Shown piece after piece: positions 1-7,930 of a DNA stretch of 64,000 bases. Positions within the stretch are counted from its first letter, which is position 1. Each line of letters starts with the position of its first letter. Where the stretch lies: NCBI GenBank assembly GCA_947487765.1, contig CANKXO010000001.1, positions 868,001-932,000 on the forward strand. Reading direction: 5' to 3'. A program made the translations under genes and the position numbers. The DNA comes from an uncultured Pseudomonadales bacterium. Lineage in GTDB: Bacteria > Pseudomonadota > Gammaproteobacteria > Pseudomonadales > Cellvibrionaceae. The notes beneath the pieces are model-generated. The model did no database searches. It saw only the letters and a program-made list of their open reading frames with translations, and was not told where the DNA came from.

Positions 1-2
1 TA

Positions 3-59
3 GCTTATAAAGCTCAAGATGCTATGGGTTATCCTTTACCTGAGTTACGTATTAAATAA
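3..59 (+). CDS. C-terminal end of an upstream gene (partial)
   Basis: A frame open from the window edge ends in TAA at 57-59 and gives 18 residues ending PELRIK. It stops 3 bp before the stop codon of the convergent FGGY kinase gene, which is the spacing expected of two real genes converging. The fragment is too short to identify. It could also be a chance open frame. Confidence 0.4.
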   Translation, partial: AYKAQDAMGYPLPELRIK

Positions 60-62
60 ATA

Positions 63-1559
63 TTAATTATCTATACTATTGTCATGCAGTGATAATTTTT
101 TCATTTCATGACAATAGTGTTTAAATCTACTGATTAAATCATTTGAACTGCTATCTGGCTTAAAGGTTGTGACAGCTTGGATAGACTCGTACCGTTTTTT
201 ATCTCTTAAATAAAATGCTGCTCCTCTTGCTGAAGCCTCGCTGTCTTGATAACGAATAACCGTTATATTTAGTAGTGTTGATAGCTTTTGACATAATTCA
301 TTAGATCGTAGAATGCCTCCGCTGACGATGACTTGTGTGATGTTTTTTTGGCTAGCATAGATGATATTGAAGTTGGCCTTACAGGCAAATAAAATACTTT
401 CTAGTACAGCAATTGTTTTTTGCTCATCATCAAATATTTTATTGTCATCTTTATTTGAAAAATAAGTCTCTTGTTGAGGTAGCCAATAGGGTGAACCTGT
501 ACCCGATAGCGTATTAATAAAAATAGGTGCTTCAGTCACTGTTTCTAATAAATATTCTAATTCAGTAAAAGCATAGGGTCGTTCCAGTTGTGTTTGCCAC
601 CAATCAAGTGCTGTTGCGGCAGCATTAATAGTTCCTTCGATTATATTTATTGGTGTTTGCTGTTTTTCAATACCAATCGTTGTTCTTAACAACTTGTTTA
701 TATTTTTTGATTGAGTGTTAATGCCTTTCTTTTTTTCTTTAGACATATCCGCGGCCTGAATAAAAGCACCAGTGCCAGCGTTTAAAAAAACACTATGTTT
801 TAATGACTCTTTTCCATACGCACAAGGAATAAAATTCTGGTCACCTCCTAATAATTTAATAGGGATAGAATTTTCTTCTAAAGCTATTTCACCATAATCG
901 TAGGATGTTGGCACGATAGTAGGTAAAAAATCTCTGGAAATATCAAATAATGATAGGAGTTGCGCAGACCAATCCAATGAGCCAAATTCAGTTAAACCTG
1001 TACGCGAAGCTAAAATAGGGTCCGTTACCAAGAGAGAGGTATTAGCCAACTGGCTGAGAAAATAAGCTCCCCATGGAACAAATAAGAGATTGGCATTTCC
1101 TGCATACATTTGGATTTCTTTATTATTATCCAATAGCCAACGAATTTTGCTGGCACCTGCATGAGCATTAAGCCTTAATCCTGTTAACTCGTGTAATTGT
1201 TCAATATGAAACTCTTGCTGGCTTAACCATTCTACATTGCGGGTATCCTGCCAACTAATCATCGGGGTGATAGCTTGCCCCGTGGTTTTATTGCAGGCAA
1301 TTAAACTCGACCGTTGAGCAATAATTCCAATAGCACTAATTTTATTAAGCTGTTTAGGTTTTAACTGTTGAGCTAACCGTTTCAATAACAAATGGGCAGA
1401 TGTGATGATGGTTTCGGCTGAGTATTCTATAAATACTTCAGAAGAGGAGAGGGGATCTGACACAGGCTCACTGTTATAAGCTAACGGGAGCCCTTTCTTA
1501 TTAAAAACAATAGCGCGAGTGCTATGACCACCTTGATCTATTATCAATGTATAAGACAT
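63..1559 (-). CDS. FGGY-family carbohydrate kinase
   Basis: This 498-residue protein has the length and layout of the glycerol/xylulose kinase family, which phosphorylates sugars or polyols with ATP in the cytoplasm. The N-terminal phosphate-binding loop reads LIIDQGGHSTRAIVF, and a substrate-site W-x-D-x-R motif (WQDTRN) follows near residue 104. GGDQNF and NAGTGAF mark the hinge and second ATPase lobe, and a late SGGILRSN motif fits the adenosine-binding part. The DQGG loop departs from the DQGT of glycerol kinase. No transporter, dehydrogenase or regulator for a sugar lies beside it, so the substrate cannot be named. It is transcribed alone and converges on the gene at the window edge. Confidence 0.8.
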   Translation of the reverse strand: MSYTLIIDQGGHSTRAIVFNKKGLPLAYNSEPVSDPLSSSEVFIEYSAETIITSAHLLLKRLAQQLKPKQLNKISAIGIIAQRSSLIACNKTTGQAITPMISWQDTRNVEWLSQQEFHIEQLHELTGLRLNAHAGASKIRWLLDNNKEIQMYAGNANLLFVPWGAYFLSQLANTSLLVTDPILASRTGLTEFGSLDWSAQLLSLFDISRDFLPTIVPTSYDYGEIALEENSIPIKLLGGDQNFIPCAYGKESLKHSVFLNAGTGAFIQAADMSKEKKKGINTQSKNINKLLRTTIGIEKQQTPINIIEGTINAAATALDWWQTQLERPYAFTELEYLLETVTEAPIFINTLSGTGSPYWLPQQETYFSNKDDNKIFDDEQKTIAVLESILFACKANFNIIYASQKNITQVIVSGGILRSNELCQKLSTLLNITVIRYQDSEASARGAAFYLRDKKRYESIQAVTTFKPDSSSNDLISRFKHYCHEMKKLSLHDNSIDN

Positions 1560-1801
1560 AGTAATAGGATAGTTGGTTTTTAGGAAATAGGCATAACATC
1601 TGGCCGTTAAGTACAGCTTGAATACTTTAGTGGCTGAGAGCTAGGAGCTGTTAATCGAGCAAGTTTTAATCAATAAACAGGCGTGTTAGTGAAAATGTGG
1701 GGTATGTCAGCAAAGCATGATCGGCAATTCTTCACCCCTAGATTTCATTGTGGTACATTGCTTCCCGTTTATTAAGTCCTAAATCAGAATAAGAGGTCTT
1801 T

Positions 1802-2425
1802 GTGCAAAGTATTATTGTTGCAGGTGGCTGGTTAATGCTGCCATTAATTTTGTGTTCAATTGCGGTTATCGCTATCAGTATTGAGCGTTATTGGACTTTA
1901 AACCCAAATAAAATTGCCCCTAAACATCAGTTAGCTCAGGTTTGGGCTTGGATTAAAAATAATCAGGTCAATGCAGAGCGTTTGCGTGAGTTAAAGCAAT
2001 CGTCGGAGTTAGGTAAGATATTGGCGGCAGGCCTGAGTAATTCTCGCAATGGGCGAGAGACTATGAAGGACAGTATTCAAGAAGCTGCAAATCAAGTAAT
2101 ACATTCAATGGAACGTTATATTGGTGCATTAGGTACCATCGCCGCGGTAACACCACTTTTAGGGCTTTTAGGTACTGTATTGGGGATGATTAAAGTATTT
2201 GTTGCCATTGAACTGCAAGGAACAGGTAATGCCGGTGCTTTAGCAGGCGGTATATCAGAGGCTTTGATCACCACAGCAACGGGATTACTTGTTGCAATAC
2301 CGGCGATGATTGCCCATCGTTTTTATGTACGCCGAATTGATAGTCTGGCAGTTATTATGGAGCAAGAGGCCGTTAAATTGGTCGATGCTTTACACAGTGA
2401 TCGACGAGTTGATGTGAAATCATAA
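1802..2425 (+). CDS. exbB: ExbB/TolQ/MotA-family proton channel protein
   Basis: ExbB forms the pentameric inner-membrane proton channel that energises TonB-type transport. The 207-residue protein has an N-terminal membrane segment (about residues 5-27) and two more in the conserved C-terminal half, where the family signature TPLLGLLGTVLGMI appears near residue 115, followed by a small-residue-rich helix. The start is GTG at 1802 with AGAGG upstream. It leads a run exbB-exbD-lpxK-kdsB-phosphatase-murB, the order also seen in Pseudomonas. No tonB gene follows. Membership of the ExbB/TolQ family is firm; the ExbB rather than TolQ label rests on the paired ExbD and on synteny. Confidence 0.88.
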   Translation: MQSIIVAGGWLMLPLILCSIAVIAISIERYWTLNPNKIAPKHQLAQVWAWIKNNQVNAERLRELKQSSELGKILAAGLSNSRNGRETMKDSIQEAANQVIHSMERYIGALGTIAAVTPLLGLLGTVLGMIKVFVAIELQGTGNAGALAGGISEALITTATGLLVAIPAMIAHRFYVRRIDSLAVIMEQEAVKLVDALHSDRRVDVKS

Positions 2426-2492
2426 TGTTGCTTGATCCTGCTTTATATACAATTGTATACAAAATGCCATTTAAAGGTTTTAGGGGATTTTA

Positions 2493-2915
2493 GTGGAATT
2501 TCGGCGTCAAATTCGCACAGAAGAAAGCATTAATCTAACTCCTTTGATTGATGTTGTATTTTTACTGCTAATTTTCTTTATGGTATCGACGACTTTTACC
2601 AAAGAAACTCACTTGGCAGTAGATCTACCTGAAGCATCGGTTGAAGCAGAGGTTGTTGCGACAGGTGGAATTGATATTGTCATCAATGCTAGTGGAGATT
2701 ACACGATTAACGGCCAAACGGTCGTTAATCAACAGGCCCAAACCCTTTTCAGAGCATTAGAAAAAGTAGCCGATGGTAATGTTAAGCAAGCGCTCGTAAT
2801 TACAGCAGATGCTAATGCTGCACATCAATCTGTCGTTAGAGCAATGGATGTTGCAGGTAAGCTGGGTTTTGCTCAATTGAGAATTACCACCCAAGAACCG
2901 ACAGAAAAACAGTAG
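2493..2915 (+). CDS. exbD: ExbD/TolR-family protein
   Basis: ExbD is the partner of ExbB. Its single membrane helix carries the aspartate that conducts protons and its periplasmic domain dimerises. The 140-residue protein shows the canonical TPLIDVVFLLLIFFMV segment (residues 16-31), with the essential Asp inside the helix, then a periplasmic domain with repeated beta-strand character. The start is GTG with TAGGGGAT upstream. It sits 67 bp after exbB and 3 bp before lpxK, so co-transcription is likely. This ExbBD pair at the head of the lpxK operon may serve envelope energetics rather than iron uptake; that is inference. Confidence 0.88.
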   Translation: MEFRRQIRTEESINLTPLIDVVFLLLIFFMVSTTFTKETHLAVDLPEASVEAEVVATGGIDIVINASGDYTINGQTVVNQQAQTLFRALEKVADGNVKQALVITADANAAHQSVVRAMDVAGKLGFAQLRITTQEPTEKQ

Positions 2916-2918
2916 GCA

Positions 2919-4049
2919 TTGCGCTTGACTGTCTCTCGCGAATCATCACTCCACCGTTTTTTTCTCAATCTTTGGTATCAAAAGACGGAAAAGAGGCACT
3001 TTGTCGCTTATTTGCTATTGCCATTAACGTGGTTGTTTCGGTCAATTGCGGTTATCAGACGTTGGCAGACTAGCAAGCAAGCACAGCTGCTGACAGTTCC
3101 TGTCGTCGTCATTGGCAATATTACTGTGGGAGGCGCAGGAAAGACGCCGGTGGTAATCGCACTAGCTAAGGCGTTAAATGCAAAAGGTTTTAAAGTAGGG
3201 GTGATCAGTAGAGGTTATGGCAGCCAACATGATGGCGCTGATCCTCCTAATCGATCTTTGCTGGTAACAGCGGTTACACCAGTAAAGCAATCTGGTGATG
3301 AAGCATTACTGATAGCACAGGAAACACTTAGCCCAGTCGTTATTAATCGAGATAGAGTGTCTGCAGCGAATTATTTATTAAAAGAATTCCCTGAAGTACA
3401 GGTGATTTTGAGTGATGATGGATTGCAGCATTACCGTTTACACCGGTCAATGGAAATTGTTGTTGTAGATGGGCAACGTGGCATAGGTAATGGCTTATGT
3501 TTACCGGCAGGTCCGCTCAGAGAACCTGTCAAACGGTTGAAATCGGTCGACTGGGTGTTGATTAATGGGCAACAACAAAGCACGGTAGCTAAACAGCTTC
3601 ATGAAGCATTGGCTGATATTATTCCTTCTGAAAAAACGGCACCAATCACTCTTAAGCCAGAAAAGTGGCTACAGATAAAAACCCAGCAAATATTTGCCTT
3701 ACAACCTTTTCCTTGGAGTCTCCTTCCTGAAAATCAAGAAAGTACTCAATCAGAACGCCATAAAAAAATACGAAACATTACATCTGTTGCTGCAATTGGA
3801 CACCCCCAACGCTTTTTCCAAACGATTAAATCGTTAGGTATTAGCACTGAAACACTAGCATTCGATGATCATCATGCTTATAAAATGGAAGATTTTCATA
3901 ATATTCAGGACGAGATCATACTAATGACCGTAAAAGATGCAGTAAAATGTACGGCATTTGCAAATGATCAATGGTGGGCGTTAAAAGTTGCTGTAAACTT
4001 GCCCGAGGCTTTGGTCAACGATGTTATCGACACTATTCAATCAACATGA
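2919..4049 (+). CDS. lpxK: tetraacyldisaccharide 4'-kinase LpxK
   Basis: LpxK phosphorylates the 4' position of the lipid A disaccharide at the inner membrane. The N-terminal region has the hydrophobic amphipathic helix typical of the family (about residues 28-45), then the P-loop GGAGKTP near residue 71. A DDGLQHYRL motif and LPAGPLREP follow, both LpxK signatures. The start is TTG at 2919, three bases after the exbD stop, so translational coupling is likely. At 376 residues it is longer than E. coli LpxK (about 328); the extra length lies mainly around residues 260-285. In Pseudomonas a small Trm112-like gene separates lpxK from kdsB; none is visible in the 47 bp here. Confidence 0.92.
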   Translation: MRLTVSRESSLHRFFLNLWYQKTEKRHFVAYLLLPLTWLFRSIAVIRRWQTSKQAQLLTVPVVVIGNITVGGAGKTPVVIALAKALNAKGFKVGVISRGYGSQHDGADPPNRSLLVTAVTPVKQSGDEALLIAQETLSPVVINRDRVSAANYLLKEFPEVQVILSDDGLQHYRLHRSMEIVVVDGQRGIGNGLCLPAGPLREPVKRLKSVDWVLINGQQQSTVAKQLHEALADIIPSEKTAPITLKPEKWLQIKTQQIFALQPFPWSLLPENQESTQSERHKKIRNITSVAAIGHPQRFFQTIKSLGISTETLAFDDHHAYKMEDFHNIQDEIILMTVKDAVKCTAFANDQWWALKVAVNLPEALVNDVIDTIQST

Positions 4050-4096
4050 TTTAATTCATAGACGTATTTAGCAATTAACTACTGATTAGAGAATTT

Positions 4097-4909
4097 ATGT
4101 TCACTGTTATTATTCCTTCTCGTTACAGTTCTACTCGTTTACCTGGCAAGCCTTTGGCGATAATTGGCGATAAGCCAATGATTCAGCATGTCTATGAAAG
4201 GGCGCAGCAAAGTGACGCCGCTAAAGTTGTTGTTGCCACTGATGATCAACGTATTGTTGATGCTGTGAAAGTATTCGGTGGAGAAGTGTGTATGACAGCG
4301 TCTACTCATGTTTCTGGAACGGATCGTATTCATGAAGTCAGCCGTATCTATGGCTTAGCTGATGATGAAATAGTCGTCAATGTTCAAGGGGATGAGCCTT
4401 TAATTCCTCCTGCAGTAATTAATCAAGTTGCTGACAATTTATATCAACATTCCAGTGCCATGGCCGCAACTTTGAGTGAGTTTATTGATGATATTGAGGA
4501 TTATAGAAATCCAAATATTGTTAAAGTTGTTGCCGATAATAGTGGATATGCATTGTATTTTTCACGAGCAACGATTCCGTTTTACCGAGACGGCAAGCCA
4601 TTCGTTATAGGCAGTGCGATTAGAAACCCTACCGAAAGTACGATAGAAAATGATGACGATGAAAACGCTACTGGCAATAATCTATCACCGCAGCGTCATA
4701 TTGGTATTTATGCATATCGTGTAAGTTTATTAAACCAATTTATTAAATGGCCTATTGCCGCATTGGAAGCCGTTGAAAGTTTGGAGCAGTTACGGATTTT
4801 AGCGAATGGTGGGAAAATACACATAAGCGAAGCGATAGAAGCGGTTCCTGGCGGTATCGATACTCCGGAAGATCTGGAACGTATCAACCTTTTATTAAGT
4901 GAAAAGTAG
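4097..4909 (+). CDS. kdsB: 3-deoxy-manno-octulosonate cytidylyltransferase (CMP-Kdo synthetase)
   Basis: KdsB activates Kdo with CTP to give CMP-Kdo for the lipopolysaccharide inner core. The N-terminus [16 protein letters not shown] is the nucleotide-binding signature, and [12 protein letters not shown] near residue 94-105 is the metal/substrate site. The C-terminal [12 protein letters not shown] is typical of the family. It is 270 residues rather than the usual 248-256, because an acidic, Asn-rich insertion sits at about residues 178-198, just before the conserved HIGIYAYR strand. It follows lpxK by 47 bp, so two steps of lipid A-Kdo assembly are neighbours. Confidence 0.93.
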   Translation: MFTVIIPSRYSSTRLPGKPLAIIGDKPMIQHVYERAQQSDAAKVVVATDDQRIVDAVKVFGGEVCMTASTHVSGTDRIHEVSRIYGLADDEIVVNVQGDEPLIPPAVINQVADNLYQHSSAMAATLSEFIDDIEDYRNPNIVKVVADNSGYALYFSRATIPFYRDGKPFVIGSAIRNPTESTIENDDDENATGNNLSPQRHIGIYAYRVSLLNQFIKWPIAALEAVESLEQLRILANGGKIHISEAIEAVPGGIDTPEDLERINLLLSEK

Positions 4910-4931
4910 AATAGTTGTTTGAGATAATAAG

Positions 4932-5426
4932 ATGGCCGTGAATGTATTATTTGTGTGCTTGGGCAATATTTGCCGTTCGCCGACAGCTCATGGTTTATTT
5001 CAGCACCATGTACAGCAAGCAGGTCTGGATCAACATATTGTTGTAGATTCAGCGGGCACAGGTGGCTGGCATATTGGTCACCCACCTGATAGTCGAGCGC
5101 AGTCAACGGCATTACAGCAAGGATATGATATTAGCCATTTACAAGCGCGTGTAGTGACATGTGATGATTTCGAAAAATTCGATTACATCCTAGGTATGGA
5201 TAACGAAAATGTCGCTAATTTATTGGATTTAAAACCTCATAACTACACCGGTACAGTTGGCTTATTTTTAGAGGTCGCTGGTATCAAAATAGATGAAAAA
5301 ATAAAGAACCTAGAAGTGCCAGATCCTTATTATGGTGACCAAACCTATTTTGAAAATGCTATTCAGTTAATTGATAATGGTGCCATTGGCTTGTTATCAC
5401 GCATTCAAAACGAAAATCAATTTTAA
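4932..5426 (+). CDS. low-molecular-weight protein-tyrosine phosphatase
   Basis: This is a cytoplasmic phosphatase of the LMW-PTP family, 164 residues, close to the family norm. The P-loop CLGNICRSP begins at Cys9 (C-x5-R-S), with the catalytic Cys and Arg present. The general-acid aspartate is in the conserved DPYYGD motif near residue 136. It lies between kdsB and murB as in Pseudomonas, 22 bp after kdsB. Relatives act on tyrosine kinases of polysaccharide export or on arsenate, but no such partner is present, so the substrate is unknown. Confidence 0.88.
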   Translation: MAVNVLFVCLGNICRSPTAHGLFQHHVQQAGLDQHIVVDSAGTGGWHIGHPPDSRAQSTALQQGYDISHLQARVVTCDDFEKFDYILGMDNENVANLLDLKPHNYTGTVGLFLEVAGIKIDEKIKNLEVPDPYYGDQTYFENAIQLIDNGAIGLLSRIQNENQF

Positions 5427-5430
5427 TTTC

Positions 5431-6456
5431 ATGATAACGATTCTTGAGAACTACGATTTGCAATCGTTAAATACACTTGCAGTTCCTTCTTATGCGCAGT
5501 GGTTTGCAGAAATAACAGATGAAAATCAGTTATTAGCTGCTTTGGAGTTTCAAAAACAACAACAATGTTCGCTTTTGATTTTAGGTGGGGGTAGTAACGT
5601 TGTTTTACCTGAAAAAGTTAATGGCCTAGTGTTAAAGATGGCAACAACGGGTCATTCCATTGTGGCCGAAACTGATAAGGATATTATAATTACGTTTGCC
5701 GCTGGAGAGAACTGGCATTCAATTGTCATGTGGTGTGTGGAGCAAGGTTATTATGGTATAGAAAACTTAGCCTTAATTCCCGGTTGTATCGGTGCCGCGC
5801 CTATACAGAATATTGGTGCTTATGGCGTAGAGCTGAAAGATTGCTTCGAATCCCTTAACGCAATCAATATAGATTCTGGAGAGGCTATTTATTTAGATGT
5901 CAATCAATGCCAATTTGATTATAGAGATAGCATTTTCAAACGTGGCTTACTTGATAAAGTAATTATTACCGATGTGACCTTACGCTTAAAAAAAATACCT
6001 AATCTAACATTAGCTTATCCCGCACTTAAAAATGCCCTACAACAAGAAAATCTGAAATCCTTAACACCGTTGGATGTGGCAAATGCTGTTATTGAAATAC
6101 GGGAAAGTAAGTTGCCTTCGCCGAGCGATATCCCTAATGCTGGAAGCTTTTTTAAAAACCCTATAGTGAGTGAGAGTGTTTTTCAGAAATTGAAAAAGCA
6201 ATACCCTCAGTTGGTTGCTTACCCACAAAAAAATAATGCCTACAAGTTAGCTGCGGGTTGGCTGTTAGATAACGCGGGGTGGAAGGGAAAAGTTGTCAAT
6301 GGTGTATGTATGCATCATCAGCAAGCTTTAGTACTGACGAATCCACAGCGTTGTACTAGTGATCAACTACTACATTTTATTGAAATAGTGCGTACATCTA
6401 TTCAAGAAAAATTTAATATTCAGCTAGAGATTGAACCTCGAATCTTTAATTCCTAA
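5431..6456 (+). CDS. murB: UDP-N-acetylenolpyruvoylglucosamine reductase MurB
   Basis: MurB reduces UDP-GlcNAc-enolpyruvate with NADPH and FAD, the second step of peptidoglycan precursor synthesis. The FAD-binding motif LILGGGSNVV lies near residue 50. The substrate-site YRDSIFK, the proton-donor Ser in NAGSFFKNP, and the C-terminal catalytic Glu in EIEPRIF are all present, as in type I MurB. The ATG at 5431, four bases after the phosphatase stop, gives 341 residues, the E. coli length. An in-frame start further upstream would overlap the phosphatase gene and add 20 non-conserved residues. It ends the exbB-to-murB gene run. Confidence 0.93.
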   Translation: MITILENYDLQSLNTLAVPSYAQWFAEITDENQLLAALEFQKQQQCSLLILGGGSNVVLPEKVNGLVLKMATTGHSIVAETDKDIIITFAAGENWHSIVMWCVEQGYYGIENLALIPGCIGAAPIQNIGAYGVELKDCFESLNAINIDSGEAIYLDVNQCQFDYRDSIFKRGLLDKVIITDVTLRLKKIPNLTLAYPALKNALQQENLKSLTPLDVANAVIEIRESKLPSPSDIPNAGSFFKNPIVSESVFQKLKKQYPQLVAYPQKNNAYKLAAGWLLDNAGWKGKVVNGVCMHHQQALVLTNPQRCTSDQLLHFIEIVRTSIQEKFNIQLEIEPRIFNS

Positions 6457-6511
6457 GATATGTTTCTTACATATCCAATATAAATTATTACTGTGATAAT
6501 CGAAGTCTGTT

Positions 6512-7144
6512 ATGCAAGATCAACCATCACTATTTGATTTAGGTGTAGAAGAGTTACCGATTACTGACGGCCGCTTAACCTACTATGGTGGTTGGTTAAA
6601 TAATGATGAAGCTGCTCAACTGTTTATAACTCTAAAACAACAGGTGACTTGGCAACAAAGTACCATTAATATCTACGGGAAATTGGTTAAAATTCCACGC
6701 TTAAATGCATGGTATGGTGATGCGAATTGTCCTTATGAATATTCAGGAAAAGCATTTGCTCCTTTAGCATGGTTGCCTTGCCTATGGGAGCAAAAGTTAA
6801 AAATCGAAAAAGCGACGGGGTTTTCTTATAATAGCGTATTAGTTAATTGCTATCGCGATGGTGATGATGGTGTGGCTTGGCATAGTGATGATGAGCCAGA
6901 GTTGGGCAGAAATCCATCAGTTGCTTCGTTGAGTCTCGGTGCAGAACGTATTTTTCAATTGCGCCATCGTTATCATAAAGACTTAGCGACAAGAAAGCTC
7001 AATTTAGGAAATGGTTCATTATTAGTCATGTCTGGGGAGTTACAGCATCATTGGCACCATCAATTGCCAAAAGTCGCTAACCTGAAGGAAGAACGAATTA
7101 ATTTAACCTATCGATACGTTAACTCTGGAAAAATTGAGACCTAA
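6512..7144 (+). CDS. AlkB-like alpha-ketoglutarate-dependent dioxygenase
   Basis: Members use Fe(II), oxygen and 2-oxoglutarate to remove alkyl groups from damaged DNA or RNA bases. The 210-residue protein shows the iron ligands in AWHSDDEPELG (His-x-Asp, about residues 128-134), a distal His in the LQHHWHHQLPK stretch, and the 2-oxoglutarate-binding Arg in INLTYR near the end. The preceding NSVLVNCYRDG strand is typical. It is of the short bacterial AlkB2/3-like form rather than E. coli AlkB. It stands between murB and the uvrY-uvrC pair; no Ada gene or clear operator is nearby. Confidence 0.85.
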   Translation: MQDQPSLFDLGVEELPITDGRLTYYGGWLNNDEAAQLFITLKQQVTWQQSTINIYGKLVKIPRLNAWYGDANCPYEYSGKAFAPLAWLPCLWEQKLKIEKATGFSYNSVLVNCYRDGDDGVAWHSDDEPELGRNPSVASLSLGAERIFQLRHRYHKDLATRKLNLGNGSLLVMSGELQHHWHHQLPKVANLKEERINLTYRYVNSGKIET

Positions 7145-7238
7145 GCTATTTAATTCTAAATAAAATGCGCTCAAAACTTGCAGGATCAGTTACAAATGGT
7201 CATTATTCAAATCATAAAAATACAAAATATAGAATGAT

Positions 7239-7898
7239 ATGAATCCTGTCAAAATAATTATTGTCGATGATCATGACCTCATGCGTATGGGGTTGGTTCG
7301 TATTCTTAATGATGTAGATGGTTTTACGGTTGTCGGTGAAGCCGGAAGCGGTGAAGAGGCCATTAAAATGGCACGAGAATTATCGCCAGATATTATTTTG
7401 ATGGATGTTAAAATGCCCGGCATTGGTGGGGTAGAGGCAACTAAAAGGCTGGTCGCAGTCAACAGCAATATCAAAGTAATGGCAGTTACCTCCTGTGAAG
7501 ATGAGTTATATCCTAGCCGTTTGTTACAAGCTGGCGCTGTTGCCTACCTCACTAAACGTACCCAGCCTGATGAAGTCATTAAAGCAGTTAAAATGGTGAT
7601 GGCTGGTAAATCCTACGTTAGTCAGGAAATTGCTCAGCAACTGGCTATAAAAAATACAGGTGGTACAAAGGATTCAGGTTCACCTTTTGACCAGTTATCT
7701 GAAAGAGAATTACAGATAGCAATGATGACAGTGCGCGGTGAAAAGCCAACGTCAATCGCAGAAACATTGAATATCAGTGCTAAAACCATTAACAGCTATC
7801 GTTACCGTATATTTGAAAAGTTTGATATCAGTAGTGATGTCGAGCTGGTTCACTTCGCTATTAAGCACAAGGTCTTTGATATTGATACTTTGGAATAA
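7239..7898 (+). CDS. uvrY: response regulator UvrY/GacA
   Basis: This LuxR-type response regulator is phosphorylated by a BarA/GacS sensor and in relatives activates CsrB/RsmZ-type small RNAs. The receiver domain (residues 1-120) has the acidic pair DD, the phospho-acceptor Asp54 in ILMDVKMPG and the conserved Lys near residue 104-105. A LuxR-type helix-turn-helix follows (LSERELQIAMM...NISAKTINSYRYRIFEK, about 150-195). At 219 residues it matches GacA. It is 32 bp upstream of uvrC, the classic uvrY-uvrC arrangement. No cognate sensor or small RNA with GGA repeats was recognised in the window. Confidence 0.92.
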   Translation: MNPVKIIIVDDHDLMRMGLVRILNDVDGFTVVGEAGSGEEAIKMARELSPDIILMDVKMPGIGGVEATKRLVAVNSNIKVMAVTSCEDELYPSRLLQAGAVAYLTKRTQPDEVIKAVKMVMAGKSYVSQEIAQQLAIKNTGGTKDSGSPFDQLSERELQIAMMTVRGEKPTSIAETLNISAKTINSYRYRIFEKFDISSDVELVHFAIKHKVFDIDTLE

Positions 7899-7930
7899 TT
7901 CTATTTTTACCGTTCTCTTTTCCATAGCCA

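Noticed and set aside
4708-5112. 134-codon frame antisense to kdsB and the phosphatase gene
   Set aside because: The sense genes have intact family motifs; the antisense frame has no start signal or recognisable protein.
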